DNA of 64,000 nucleotides from Arthrobacter endolithicus (GCF_026627425.1 NZ_JAPNLH010000009.1:62001-126000); one strand, 5' to 3'. Shown: positions 33,810 through 42,244, counted from the first letter of the stretch. Program-made: numbers and translations. The notes: generated from the sequence alone by a model not told the origin.

Positions 33810-34754
33810 ATGGAGAGTCTTCCTTCTGACGGCAGACCCGAGGTACTCGCTCTTCGCGCACTTAAATTGGGGGATTTGTTGGTGGCAGTTCCGGCGCTGC
33901 ACGCCCTACGACGGGCATATCCTAGGCATCGGCTTATTTATGCCGCGCAGCCCTGGCTTGCCCCGGCACTCGCACTTGTTGGCGGAGTTGACACGCTCTT
34001 GGCGACACCGGGCCTCGACGACCCGCTGACGCTGTCCGCGGGCCGTGTCGAGGTGGCCGTCAATCTGCACGGAAGCGGACCCGAAAGTACGCGCCGCCTG
34101 GACGAACTGGCTCCAAAACAGCGGATCGGGCACCTCGGCCCGGGCTGGGACGGACCTCACTGGCGGGACGGTCTACATGAACGCGAACGCTGGGCGGAGT
34201 TGCTGCAGTGGCACGGAATTCCAGCCGACCCGCTGGACTACCGTCTGCAACCGCCCAAAGTGCGGAACCCGTTACCCGGCGCGGCCGTGATCCATGTGGG
34301 CGCCGCCTACGGCAGCAGGCTCTGGCCCCAGGAGCGGTTTGCGGCGGTGGCCTGCGCACTTGAGTCCGCCGGACACGTCGTTGCGTTTACCGGCAGCGAG
34401 GGGGAGCGTCCGCGGGCCCTGCGGGTTGCGGCTCTGGCCCGTCTGCCGCGCGAGCGGGTGGTCGCTGGCACCCTCGGCCTGGACGAATTCGCCGCCGCTA
34501 TCGCAGGCGCCAAGCTCGTTGTGTCAGCGGATACCGGCGCAGCGCACCTGGCATCGGCGTATGGGCGCCGGTCCATCGTCATTTTTGGCCCTGCTCCGGT
34601 TTCCGAATGGGGCCCGCCGCCGGGTCCGCACATAGTCCTCACCAAAGCGGAACTTCGTCGGGGTGATACTTTCTCGGCCATCCCTGACCCTGCCCTGCTG
34701 GCCGTATCCGCAGCAGACGTGCTGGCCGCTGCCCGCGAGCTCGGCTGCCTTTAG
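33810..34754 (+). CDS. Family-9 glycosyltransferase (heptosyltransferase-like), copy 3
   Basis: 314 residues; start supported by AAAGGAG 8 nt upstream. GT9 motifs: EVLALRALKLGDLLVAVPAL, VIHVGAAYGSRLWPQERFA, FTGSEGERPRAL, VVSADTGAAHLASAYGRRSIVIFG. Smaller than the other two GT9 copies. Divergent from the heptose operon across a 200-bp intergenic region, and probably part of the same surface-glycan pathway. Confidence 0.9.
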   Translation: MESLPSDGRPEVLALRALKLGDLLVAVPALHALRRAYPRHRLIYAAQPWLAPALALVGGVDTLLATPGLDDPLTLSAGRVEVAVNLHGSGPESTRRLDELAPKQRIGHLGPGWDGPHWRDGLHERERWAELLQWHGIPADPLDYRLQPPKVRNPLPGAAVIHVGAAYGSRLWPQERFAAVACALESAGHVVAFTGSEGERPRALRVAALARLPRERVVAGTLGLDEFAAAIAGAKLVVSADTGAAHLASAYGRRSIVIFGPAPVSEWGPPPGPHIVLTKAELRRGDTFSAIPDPALLAVSAADVLAAARELGCL

Positions 34755-34796
34755 CCGCATCGAGGCTGGCAGCAGCATGATGGAATTGCCTCGGCG

Positions 34797-35090
34797 ACAA
34801 CGGGGTCAGCGTGGCGCAGGGCAAGGACGTAATATTTACGGCCGACATGGGCATGTGCGACGTCTGGACTGCACGGTACATCGATCCGTTGGGGGACCAG
34901 GCTTCTGCTCGGTTCCTTTCTGCACGGGTCGATGGCTAATGCCTTACCGCGGGCGATCGGTGCGCAGCTTGCCTACCCTAAACGTCGGGTCATTTCGGTC
35001 TCGGGGGAGGGGAAGCCTGTCCATGCTGCTGGACTACCAATCCGGCGGGTCTTCGGCTCTGTCACTGCCACGTCCAAGGTTGTCCTGAAC
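34797..35090 (+). pseudogene. poxB-like pyruvate dehydrogenase (quinone) remnant
   Basis: Fragments of a thiamine-diphosphate enzyme occur in successive frames. One frame reads FTADMGMCDVWTARYIDPLG; after a frame change comes HGSMANALPRAIGAQLAYP followed by RRVISVSGEG; another frame reads LSMLLDYQ. Together these follow the order of the cofactor-binding part of PoxB-type enzymes (the DTGM...ARYI, FLHGSMANALP, SGDGGLSML region). The rest of the roughly 580-residue enzyme is absent. A decayed gene with at least two frame changes; no intact copy lies in the window. Confidence 0.75.
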
Positions 35091-35304
35091 AAGGACGCTG
35101 GAGGGGTGGTCAGCAAGAGTGGGAGCAACCCGCGCAACGTGCCGAGGCGTTAGTGCCCGGGAGCGGAGGTGCTGATCGGCCCGGGCACTCGAATTCATCG
35201 GCCCGCCGGGCTACGCTGGCGGGAAGACCAGCAAACAGTTCGGTTCGGCTCAGTTCAGGGCAGGCCAGCAATCTGGTTCGATTCGGTTCAAGGAGCGTGA
35301 CGCG

Positions 35305-35658
35305 ATGAGCTTATTGGAGCTGGTGGACAGGGGCATGCGGGTGGTTGACGCGAGCGGCAAGATGATCGGAAAGGTCGATCACGTCAAGGGGCCGAATCCG
35401 AAGGCCGCGGCGTTCGAAGAGGTGTATTCCACGGCGGCGCAGAACGTACTCTTTGTGGGACTGAACTCGCTGGTGGGAACCGAACCCAGAGTTCCTGAGG
35501 AGATGGCGCGCAGGCTCTTCCAGACGGGCTACGTCAAAATCGACGGCAAGGGTTTCCTTGCGCGAAACTCTTACGTGGCCGCGGATGAACTCGAACGCAT
35601 TGAGGACGGGAAACTATATTTACGCCTGAGCCAGCACGAACTCCCGCTCCAGGAATAA
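35305..35658 (+). CDS. PRC-barrel-like small protein
   Basis: 117 residues. LVDRGMRVVDASGKMIGKVDHVKGP resembles the N-terminal strand pattern of PRC-barrel/DUF2171-like proteins, and the C-terminal half (GYVKIDGKGFLARNSYVAADELERI) resembles their second strand set. AAGGAG lies 10-15 nt upstream of the ATG. Just upstream are GGTTCGGTTC-like degenerate repeats. Function unknown; similar proteins occur with stress genes. Confidence 0.7.
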   Translation: MSLLELVDRGMRVVDASGKMIGKVDHVKGPNPKAAAFEEVYSTAAQNVLFVGLNSLVGTEPRVPEEMARRLFQTGYVKIDGKGFLARNSYVAADELERIEDGKLYLRLSQHELPLQE

Positions 35659-35669
35659 CGGGGCCTGGG

Positions 35670-36923
35670 CTACAGCAGGGGACGTAACGGTGCGAGGATC
35701 GATTCGCTGAACCGGGCTGCCACTCGGCGGCCCTCCCATTCCTCCAGGGTCAGGATACGGCTGTTGGCGCTGTCGATGGCGAAAATGGTCTCCAGATCGG
35801 CCGCGAGGTTGGCATCGTAGATTTCCATGTTGATTTCGTAGTTGCCGGTCAGGCTGAGCCGGTCAATATTCGCTGTGCCAACGGTGGACCATTGGCCGTC
35901 AACCGTGGCGGTTTTCGCGTGGACCATAGCATTTTGGTACAGCAGTATCGTGACACCGTCGCGTAAGAGTGCCGTGTAAAAGCCACGGGAGAGCCAGTCG
36001 GAAAGGATGTGATTGGACTCTTCGGGAAGGATAACCCGCACATCGACCCCCCGCCTGCTGGCGCTGAGCAGCGAATCGAGAATCTGCTGGTCAGGAATGA
36101 AGTAGGCCATGGTGATGTAAATGTGATGGCTGGCCCGATCGATGGCATCGAGATAGACGCCTCGAATGGGAAATACCAGGCTGGACGGAATGTTGTTGAC
36201 GGCCCGGACACGTGGTTCCCAGAAGTTTGCGTTAGTCTCACGCAGCTCTGGAAGATTCTTGCGGTAGTGATTCCAGACCGTGGCGAACGCCTGTCGCAGT
36301 TCCCATACGGACGGTCCGGAGATCTTCAGGTGCGTGTCCCGCCATTGGGTGGCGTAGAGCGATCCGATGTTGTAGCCGCCGACGAAACCGATCTCGTCGT
36401 CCACGATCAGGAGCTTGCGGTGGTCCAGTCCAGTGCCGCGAACATTGGTGAAGACAATGGAGGGCCGAAGAACGGGAAAAGGCAATACATGGATCGCCGG
36501 ATGGAAACGGAAAAACGATCGTGGTACCACCAAATTAGCGAACACATCGTAAATTACGAAGATTTCCACGCCGCGTTCCGCCGCTTCGGCCAGGGCGGCT
36601 TTGAATTCCTGGCCGACCTTGTCGTCCTTCCAGATGTAGGTTTCCATGAGGATCCGCTTCTTGGCCTGCCGGATCTGCGCCAGCATCTCCTTATACAGGT
36701 CCTCACCAAAGGTATAGATCGTGGTGCTGGAACCGGCCACCTCGCTTTTGAACGTGCCCGGACGCGGAAAGCCGACACGCTTGCTTCGGCCGTGCTTGCG
36801 AAGGGTGTCCATGATGACCAGTGCTGCGATGACTGCGCCTTGGAGCGCGAGAAAGCCCAGTGCCGTGCGTTGGACGGTGCGTTTGAGGATCCCGGATGCG
36901 CTCTTGAGTTGGTGCAGTCTCAT
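35670..36923 (-). CDS. Phospholipase-D superfamily, cardiolipin synthase-like
   Basis: 417 residues. N-terminal hydrophobic segment about 21-40 (ALGFLALQGAVIAALVIMDT) anchors it. Two HKD motifs: LDHRKLLIVDDE (about H168, K170, D175) and VHAKTATVDGQ (about H335, K337, D342), each followed by the usual GG(Y)NI/GTANID. Such enzymes condense phosphatidylglycerol to cardiolipin. Only one N-terminal helix is seen instead of two, so another PLD transphosphatidylase role cannot be excluded. Convergent with the PRC-like gene, 12 bp between stops. Confidence 0.9.
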   Translation of the reverse strand: MRLHQLKSASGILKRTVQRTALGFLALQGAVIAALVIMDTLRKHGRSKRVGFPRPGTFKSEVAGSSTTIYTFGEDLYKEMLAQIRQAKKRILMETYIWKDDKVGQEFKAALAEAAERGVEIFVIYDVFANLVVPRSFFRFHPAIHVLPFPVLRPSIVFTNVRGTGLDHRKLLIVDDEIGFVGGYNIGSLYATQWRDTHLKISGPSVWELRQAFATVWNHYRKNLPELRETNANFWEPRVRAVNNIPSSLVFPIRGVYLDAIDRASHHIYITMAYFIPDQQILDSLLSASRRGVDVRVILPEESNHILSDWLSRGFYTALLRDGVTILLYQNAMVHAKTATVDGQWSTVGTANIDRLSLTGNYEINMEIYDANLAADLETIFAIDSANSRILTLEEWEGRRVAARFSESILAPLRPLL

Positions 36924-37172
36924 GAAGAAACCTTAGCAAGCCCGCAGGCGCATCCGGCGACGGTGCTCTGGCAGACGACGGACACCACTACCGGTCGGCT
37001 GTTACCGGACCGGCGTCCATGCCGCGGCTTTCCATCCGGGGCCGGTGGAACGCGTTTGTGGGAAGCATCCTGTCCTTGCGCCCGGGGCGATGCTAGCGTT
37101 AAAGCGAGCGGGCATGCGGGCCTCTTTTAGCGGGTCGGCTGCGCGGCCGTCCTGCGGAAAGGGAGCAATGCC

Positions 37173-37391
37173 ATGAGCCAGCACGTGTTCGGCATCATTG
37201 AATGGATTTTCTGGATTGTAGCAATCGGGAGCGCGTGTCTGGCCTTGTTCCGCGCGGAGGTCGTATCGGCCGGAAGCTCACCGGGAGTACGCCAGCGCAA
37301 CGGTCTCCTCATGGGCTTGTGGATCCTGGCAGCAGTGACCGGACTGCTCGGTCTGGTCACCGCTGCTCTGGCCATGCGCGCCTCTCTCTAG
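37173..37391 (+). CDS. Small two-helix membrane protein
   Basis: 72 residues with two hydrophobic segments (IIEWIFWIVAIGSACLALF and LLMGLWILAAVTGLLGLV) and a short polar loop. GGAAAGGGAG lies 5-15 nt upstream of the ATG, a good ribosome site. No family recognised. Divergent from the PLD gene and convergent with the SDR gene. Confidence 0.7.
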   Translation: MSQHVFGIIEWIFWIVAIGSACLALFRAEVVSAGSSPGVRQRNGLLMGLWILAAVTGLLGLVTAALAMRASL

Positions 37392-37414
37392 TCCCCGGCC
37401 GGCCGGGGACGGGC

Positions 37415-38191
37415 CTACGCGGTGCCCCCGGCGGCCAGCAGGCCGCCGTCGAGGTTCAACACCTGACCGGTGATCCAGGCGGCATCGCTGCTGGCCAGAA
37501 ACGCGACGGCGGCTGCAACGTCCTCCGGCGTCCCCAGCCGGCCGAGCGGATAGTGTGCGGCAACGGCGGCCTCGCGCCCGACGTAGAGCGCCCGCGCGAA
37601 CTGTGTCTTGACCACGGCAGGAGCGACCGCGTTGACCCGGACCCTCGGTCCCATCTCGGCAGCAAGGGAACGTGTCAGGTGTTCTATCGCGGCCTTACTG
37701 ACGCCGTAAAAGCCGAGGCCAGAGGCGGGCGTCTGCCCGGAGACAGAGGATATATTGATCACGGAACCGCCGCGTGCGGCGAAGTCGAGTTCCGGATGAT
37801 GATAGGCATCCTGCACCCAGGCCAAGGCACCAAAAATATTGACCTCGGCGATCTTTCTGGCGGCGGCAAGGTCCAACTCCATCAGTGTTCCGTAGACCGG
37901 ATTAATGCCGGCGTTGTTGACCAGAATGTCCAGCCGGCTAAAACTACGGGCGACGGCGTCCAGCACCTCACATCGATGCCGCGGATCATCGGCTGCTCCG
38001 GCGAGAGCGAGTACCGACCCTTCGGGGAATTGTGCGGCCGCCGCCGCGAGCGGTTCCGGTGTCCGTGCCGTGATGCAGACCCGGGCACCCTCGGCTACCA
38101 GCCGATGCGCCACCGCCAGCCCGATGCCCCGGCTCGCCCCCGTGACGATCGCTGTCAGTCCGCTGAGTCGGTGCGAATCGGTGGCGCTCAT
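37415..38191 (-). CDS. Short-chain dehydrogenase/reductase (FabG-like)
   Basis: 258 residues. Cofactor motif VTGASRGIGLAVAHRL, LVNNAGINPVYG, catalytic Ser in INISSVSGQ, YGVSKAAIEHL (YxxxK) and the C-terminal GTPEDVAAAVAFLASSDAAWITGQVLNLDGG typical of classical SDRs. NADP(H) preference is suggested by the Arg in ARTPEP after strand 2. Substrate unknown. Single gene upstream of a convergent small membrane protein. Confidence 0.92.
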   Translation of the reverse strand: MSATDSHRLSGLTAIVTGASRGIGLAVAHRLVAEGARVCITARTPEPLAAAAAQFPEGSVLALAGAADDPRHRCEVLDAVARSFSRLDILVNNAGINPVYGTLMELDLAAARKIAEVNIFGALAWVQDAYHHPELDFAARGGSVINISSVSGQTPASGLGFYGVSKAAIEHLTRSLAAEMGPRVRVNAVAPAVVKTQFARALYVGREAAVAAHYPLGRLGTPEDVAAAVAFLASSDAAWITGQVLNLDGGLLAAGGTA

Positions 38192-38347
38192 GGTCTGCTC
38201 TTTCGGGGGTCGGTCGGCCAGCGTTGTCAGTCTAATCCGGCACTGACGGGGTTGCGCTGTGGGAAGTGTGCTGACCCGCTAAGCGGTCGCGACCCACGCT
38301 TAAGGCAAATCACCGCCCGAAGGCTGATGCCAGCCGTGGGTCAGCGG

Positions 38348-38608
38348 CTACGCAGCGGGAGCGTGGTTCCGGACCGTGGCTAGAGCGTTTGCTTGCTGCT
38401 TATTTTCATCTGTGGCTGACTGCGTCTGGCGGCTGTGGTCCAGCACCAGGCCCGTCCCGCCGATTTCGCGAAGCACGTCTATGCCGCGCACCGCCGCTTC
38501 CTTGCTGGGGTATGAAACAGAGACCGCCAGGAGAGAACCGCTGCCGGTCAGCATCTTGATCCGATACCCGCCGTCGGACGCGTCAACTAATTCGAAACAG
38601 CCTGCCAT
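38348..38608 (-). CDS. DUF1508 / YegP-like protein
   Basis: 86 residues from ATG 38608 (MAGCFELVDASDGGYRIKML); GGAG lies about 9 nt upstream. The order FELVDASDGGYRIKML...GSLLAVSVSYPSKEAAVRGIDVLREIG fits the DUF1508 fold seen in YegP. The C-terminal third is polar and variable. Function unknown. Confidence 0.8.
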   Translation of the reverse strand: MAGCFELVDASDGGYRIKMLTGSGSLLAVSVSYPSKEAAVRGIDVLREIGGTGLVLDHSRQTQSATDENKQQANALATVRNHAPAA

Positions 38609-38706
38609 GTTGGGCTCCAAACCTCAGCGAGGAAACATTATCTTGCTAACAATAAGCATACTTGCTACCTTGGCACGAATCGTGAGCGGCTGGCCGCACG
38701 CCCGTG

Positions 38707-38776
38707 CTCAGCCACATGTGCCCAGCCAAATATGCCCAGCCCAATGTGCCCAGCCCAATGTGCCCAGCCACACACG
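38707..38776. repeat. 14-bp tandem repeat, five copies
   Basis: Units CCCAGCCCAATGTG and close variants start at 38707, 38721, 38735, 38749 and 38763 with exact 14-bp spacing. It lies between the DUF1508 gene and a membrane-protein gene. Because 14 is not a multiple of three it cannot code a simple peptide repeat. Confidence 0.85.
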
Positions 38777-38790
38777 TGACGCCACAAACG

Positions 38791-39351
38791 TCAGGCATAC
38801 CCAAGCAGGACAGCGGCGAGGCCGCCGGCAATCAAGGCTTCCGCTAGCCCTTGTGGCTTAGCCACCGGCCGTGCCGAGGTGTCCTGCCGCGGTGTGGCAA
38901 AGCTGGCAAGGAGCCAGATGACCGCTGCGATCACCAAAAGCACCGCGCCGTAAACAGACAGCAGGATAGAACCGAGAAGGTGGGTAGCTGGGCCGGGATT
39001 GCCGGGGCCAGGGGCTGCCGACGTGAGAATCCAAAAGCTCAAGGCCAGCTGGACGGCGCGGTAAATCAACCAGGCGCGGTGCTGGTGATTAGCCCATTGG
39101 GGACGCCGGGGGAGAACCTGCATCAGAAACCAGGCGGCCGCGACCAGCATGATGGAGCCGGCTGCCGTCTCGACGCCGCCGGGCATCAGGTGGAGTGCAA
39201 CCAGTGCCAGTGCTAACGCCATCAGCGCGGTCAGCAATTGGTTGATCCGGGCAGCCCAGGGATGCGGAGGAACCATGCTGGCCACGGAATGCAGTGCAGA
39301 CAGAAGGAAGGCCACGGCCACAATGGACCAAGAATCGAAGCTGAACTGCAC
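38791..39351 (-). CDS. Hypothetical membrane protein
   Basis: 186 residues with a GTG start (AAAGGA 8 nt upstream). Five or six hydrophobic segments: SIVAVAFLLSALHSVASM, LLTALMALALALVAL, GSIMLVAAAWFLMQVL, AVQLALSFWILTSA, LLGSILLSVYGAVLLVIAAVIWLL and a final AEALIAGGLAAVLLGYA. No conserved catalytic motif or known family recognised. Confidence 0.75.
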   Translation of the reverse strand: MQFSFDSWSIVAVAFLLSALHSVASMVPPHPWAARINQLLTALMALALALVALHLMPGGVETAAGSIMLVAAAWFLMQVLPRRPQWANHQHRAWLIYRAVQLALSFWILTSAAPGPGNPGPATHLLGSILLSVYGAVLLVIAAVIWLLASFATPRQDTSARPVAKPQGLAEALIAGGLAAVLLGYA

Positions 39352-39491
39352 TAAAGGCGTCCTTTACGCACGGGCCCCAGACGCACCGGCTCAGGCGCGA
39401 ACACCGGCAGGTGTTAAGAGCGTCCTACTGTTATAGCCGAATAAGATATGAATCTGCTGGCAGTGGCGCGGGCCACTGAAAGGAGGCGTCA

Positions 39492-39716
39492 ATGGCCCAG
39501 GTGCTCGGTGTTACTGGCGTGGTAGCGGGAAAGGTGTCGGACATGTCCTCTAACCCCGCCAACGCCCTCGGGTACGCTATGGCCAAGCCCGTGCCCAGGT
39601 TATGGCGGAATTTCCGAAACGGCGAGGGCGCCGAACCTGTAGTCGCCGTCGTTGGCATTTGGACGGTTCGCCGCGTGCGGTCTGTCGGAAGGGACGGTCG
39701 TCTGTATGGCCGGTGA
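39492..39716 (+). CDS. Small protein coupled to coiled-coil gene
   Basis: 74 residues (MAQVLGVTGVVAGKVSDMSS...). A strong AAGGAGG ends 6-7 nt before the ATG, and the stop lies 11 bp inside the next gene, implying translational coupling. The N-terminus is mildly hydrophobic, the C-terminus basic (WRNFRN, RRVRSVGRDGRLYGR). No family recognised; it might act mainly as a leader-type frame for the following gene. Confidence 0.5.
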   Translation: MAQVLGVTGVVAGKVSDMSSNPANALGYAMAKPVPRLWRNFRNGEGAEPVVAVVGIWTVRRVRSVGRDGRLYGR

Positions 39717-40617
39717 GCAGGCACAGGCGAACGACGACGAGGCGCTGGCAGAGCACACCGCGCGGCTCTATGGCTTACCGGCTTCGGATTTTACGGCCGC
39801 CCGCAATGCTGACGCTGCTGCGGTGCGCTCCGCCGGGAGGACGACGTTGGCCCGGCGGATCGGCGCCCTGGCGAAACCTTCGGCGGCGGCCTGGCTGGTG
39901 AACATGCTGGTCATCCATCGGGCGCAGGAAGTCGAGGGACTTCTGCAAGTGGGTGAAGAGCTCCGGAGGGCCCAGTCGGAGCTGGATCAGGAGAAGATGC
40001 GCAGCCTGAGCCGGGAGCGCCGCGAGCTGCTCGCCAAGCTGTTGAAGTCCGGCCGGGAGTTGGCCGCTGACCTGGGCTCGAAGGCAAGTGATGCCGTACT
40101 CCGGGACATTGAACAGACGCTGCGGGCCGCCACGGCTGATGCGTGGGCCGCCGCCGCTGTCCGGACCGCAACGCTGACCCGCGCTCTATCGGCAGACGGT
40201 TGGGGCGCGGTGGACCTTTCGGGAGCCGTGGCGGCGCAGAGGCACCTGGCAGGAAAGGCTGCATCCGGTAAAAAAGAGGACGAATCTGCAGGCGGAGAAT
40301 CTGCAGGTGCACAGTTGACGGGCAGGATGCGGGAAGCGGCGCAACGAAAGGCCGAAGCAGCCGAGCGCACCGCAGAGAAAGCGGAAAGGACCGCGGAGGG
40401 CCTGCGGCAACAGAACTGCGAACTAACAGCAACGCGCACGGCTTTGATCACCCGGCTCGGTGAGCTGACGGACTTGGCCGAAGAAGCCAAGCGCAAAATT
40501 GCCGCCGCGGACCGGGAAGTGGACCGTCTGCGGCGCCAGCAGGAACTGGCGGTGCGCGCCGCAGCCACGGCCCGTAGCGCCGCCGATCGCGCGGCGGACC
40601 GCCTGAGGGGGCACTAA
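39706..40617 (+). CDS. Coiled-coil protein of unknown function
   Basis: 303 residues from ATG 39706 (GGAAGGGA upstream). The N-terminal 70 residues (ARLYGLPASDFTAARNADAAAV...IGALAKPSAAAWLVNML) resemble proteins in Arthrobacter of unknown function. The remainder is Ala/Glu/Arg-rich helix, with heptad-like stretches from about 90 onward, including MREAAQRKAEAAERTAEKAE and a long terminal coiled coil. Soluble, probably structural or regulatory. Coupled to the small upstream frame. Confidence 0.75.
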   Translation: MAGEQAQANDDEALAEHTARLYGLPASDFTAARNADAAAVRSAGRTTLARRIGALAKPSAAAWLVNMLVIHRAQEVEGLLQVGEELRRAQSELDQEKMRSLSRERRELLAKLLKSGRELAADLGSKASDAVLRDIEQTLRAATADAWAAAAVRTATLTRALSADGWGAVDLSGAVAAQRHLAGKAASGKKEDESAGGESAGAQLTGRMREAAQRKAEAAERTAEKAERTAEGLRQQNCELTATRTALITRLGELTDLAEEAKRKIAAADREVDRLRRQQELAVRAAATARSAADRAADRLRGH

Positions 40618-40649
40618 ACAGCACCGGCGTAGGGAAGGCGTGTGGAAGG

Positions 40650-40750
40650 AACGGGTGCCAGGGGAGCCGGGCGGATGGAACGTGTGCCAGGGGAGCCGGG
40701 CGGATGGAACGTGTGCCAGGGGAGCCGGGCGGATGGAACGTGTGCCAGTT
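40650..40750. repeat. 29-bp tandem repeat, three copies plus partial
   Basis: Units starting AACGTGTGCCAGGGGAGCCG begin at 40650, 40679, 40708 and 40737 (29-bp spacing); the last is truncated. They fill the gap between the coiled-coil gene and the aminotransferase. No spacers separate the units. Confidence 0.9.
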
Positions 40751-40801
40751 GGCAGTTTTGGACGCCGGGGCACGCAAAGCCCGGGTGTGAAAAGATTGAG
40801 C

Positions 40802-42076
40802 ATGCCCCAGATGCAATATTCCAGCAAACTCCGAGACGTCCGGTATGAACTCCGCGGCCCCATTCTTCAGGCGGCAAAAGAAATGGAGGCGCAGGGGCAC
40901 CGGATTCTGCGCATGAACCTCGGTGACCCGGCACCTTTTGGTCTGGAAGCGCCGGAATCGATCGTGGTGGACATGATTCATCACTTACGCAGGTCCCAGG
41001 GATACAGCGATTCCAAGGGCATTTTCTCCGCGCGGACCGCGATCTCGCAGTACTACCAAACACAGGGCCTGATGCAGATCGGCGTCGAGGATATCTTTAT
41101 CGGCAACGGCGTGAGCGAACTGATCTCGATGACCCTCCAGGCCTTCTTGGAGAATGGCGACGAAATCCTGATCCCTGCTCCCGACTACCCGCTCTGGACG
41201 GCTGCAGTGACGCTGACCGGCGGCCACCCGGTGCATTACCTGTGCGATGAAGCCAATCATTGGTGGCCGGACATGGCAGATGTCGAGGCCAAAATCACCG
41301 GTCGGACCAAGGGCATTGTCATCATCAATCCCAATAATCCAACCGGAGCCGTTTATCCGCGGCACATCCTGGAGCAGTTTGCCGCCCTGGCCCGCAAGCA
41401 TGACCTAGTGCTGTTTTCCGACGAAATCTACGAGAAGATCCGTTACGAGGACGCCGTGCACGTGCACACCGCCTCGGTGGCCACCGACGTGTGCACATTG
41501 ACATTCAGCGGATTGTCCAAGGCCTACCGGATGCCGGGTTACCGGTCCGGCTGGGTAGCCCTGAACGGCCCGCGCGCTGCCATGTCTGCGTACCGCGAAG
41601 CGCTGGAGTTGCTCGCTTCGCTGCGGCTGTGCGCCAATGTCCCGGCCCAGCACGCCATTCAGACGTCCTTGGGTGGCTACCAAACAATCGATGATCTGGT
41701 TGCTCCGGGCGGCAGACTGCGCCAGCAGCGAGACCGTGCCCACGAATTACTCACAGCGATTCCTGGTGTCAGCGCCGTCCCTGCCGCTGGGGCGATGTAC
41801 CTGTTCGCGCGACTGGACCCGCAGCTTTACCCGATCGAGAACGACGAGCAGTTCGTTATTGACCTGCTTCAGGAACAAAAAATCCTCATCTCGCACGGGA
41901 CGGCGTTTAACTGGCCGACGCCGGACCACTTCCGCTTCGTGATTCTGCCGGCCTTGGAGGACATTGAAGAAGCGGTCCGCCGGATTTCTGCCTTCCTTGG
42001 CTCCTACCGGCGCTCGTCGGCGGCGCGTCTCAGCGGACGGTCCGGGACCATCCAGAGCAGCGCGACGACGGTATAG
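40802..42076 (+). CDS. Alanine aminotransferase-like PLP enzyme
   Basis: 424 residues from ATG 40802 (MPQMQYSSKLRDVRYELRGP); the frame is open further 5' only through the tandem repeat. Fold-type I aminotransferase: LRMNLGDPAPFG, IFIGNGVSELISM, PNNPTGAVYP, LFSDEIYEKI and the PLP Lys in FSGLSKAYRMPGYRSGW. The pattern is that of AlaA/AlaT (pyruvate-glutamate) aminotransferases, which usually end near FLGSYRR; this copy has about 20 extra C-terminal residues (SSAARLSGRSG...), suggesting the original stop was lost. Confidence 0.9.
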   Translation: MPQMQYSSKLRDVRYELRGPILQAAKEMEAQGHRILRMNLGDPAPFGLEAPESIVVDMIHHLRRSQGYSDSKGIFSARTAISQYYQTQGLMQIGVEDIFIGNGVSELISMTLQAFLENGDEILIPAPDYPLWTAAVTLTGGHPVHYLCDEANHWWPDMADVEAKITGRTKGIVIINPNNPTGAVYPRHILEQFAALARKHDLVLFSDEIYEKIRYEDAVHVHTASVATDVCTLTFSGLSKAYRMPGYRSGWVALNGPRAAMSAYREALELLASLRLCANVPAQHAIQTSLGGYQTIDDLVAPGGRLRQQRDRAHELLTAIPGVSAVPAAGAMYLFARLDPQLYPIENDEQFVIDLLQEQKILISHGTAFNWPTPDHFRFVILPALEDIEEAVRRISAFLGSYRRSSAARLSGRSGTIQSSATTV

Positions 42077-42121
42077 GCGGCCAGGTCCAGCAGCGGCTGG
42101 GTCCAGCCTTCTCTTGTTCAT
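42004..42121 (-). pseudogene. Possible remnant of a small membrane-protein gene
   Basis: On the minus strand ATG 42121 gives MNKR, and after a one-base frame change the sequence reads WTQPLLDLAAYTVVALLWMV then PDRPLRRAADERR and a stop at 42004. A single hydrophobic helix followed by PDR and basic residues resembles very short actinobacterial membrane proteins. It overlaps the extended 3' end of the aminotransferase gene, which supports that extension being secondary. Confidence 0.35.
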
Positions 42122-42244
42122 TGGCTCACTAGTTCCGGCGGTCAGTGAGTATTCCGGGGCTATGGAAATTGCCAAGCGGCAGAGACAGCAGCAAGAGCGG
42201 GCGCTGTCAGGCTCAAATGAGGAATTACAACGGCGAGGGCCAGG

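Noticed and set aside
25375-34754. LPS core or S-layer locus
   Set aside because: Organism signs are Gram-positive and no lipid A, Kdo, O-antigen polymerase or S-layer protein genes are seen, so only a general surface-glycan role is claimed.
38291-38342. Terminator between DUF1508 gene and SDR gene
   Set aside because: GACCCACG/CGTGGGTC can pair, but the loop is over 35 nt and there is no T-run, so support is too weak.
40650-40750. CRISPR array
   Set aside because: 29-bp repeats follow each other directly without spacers, and no cas genes are present.
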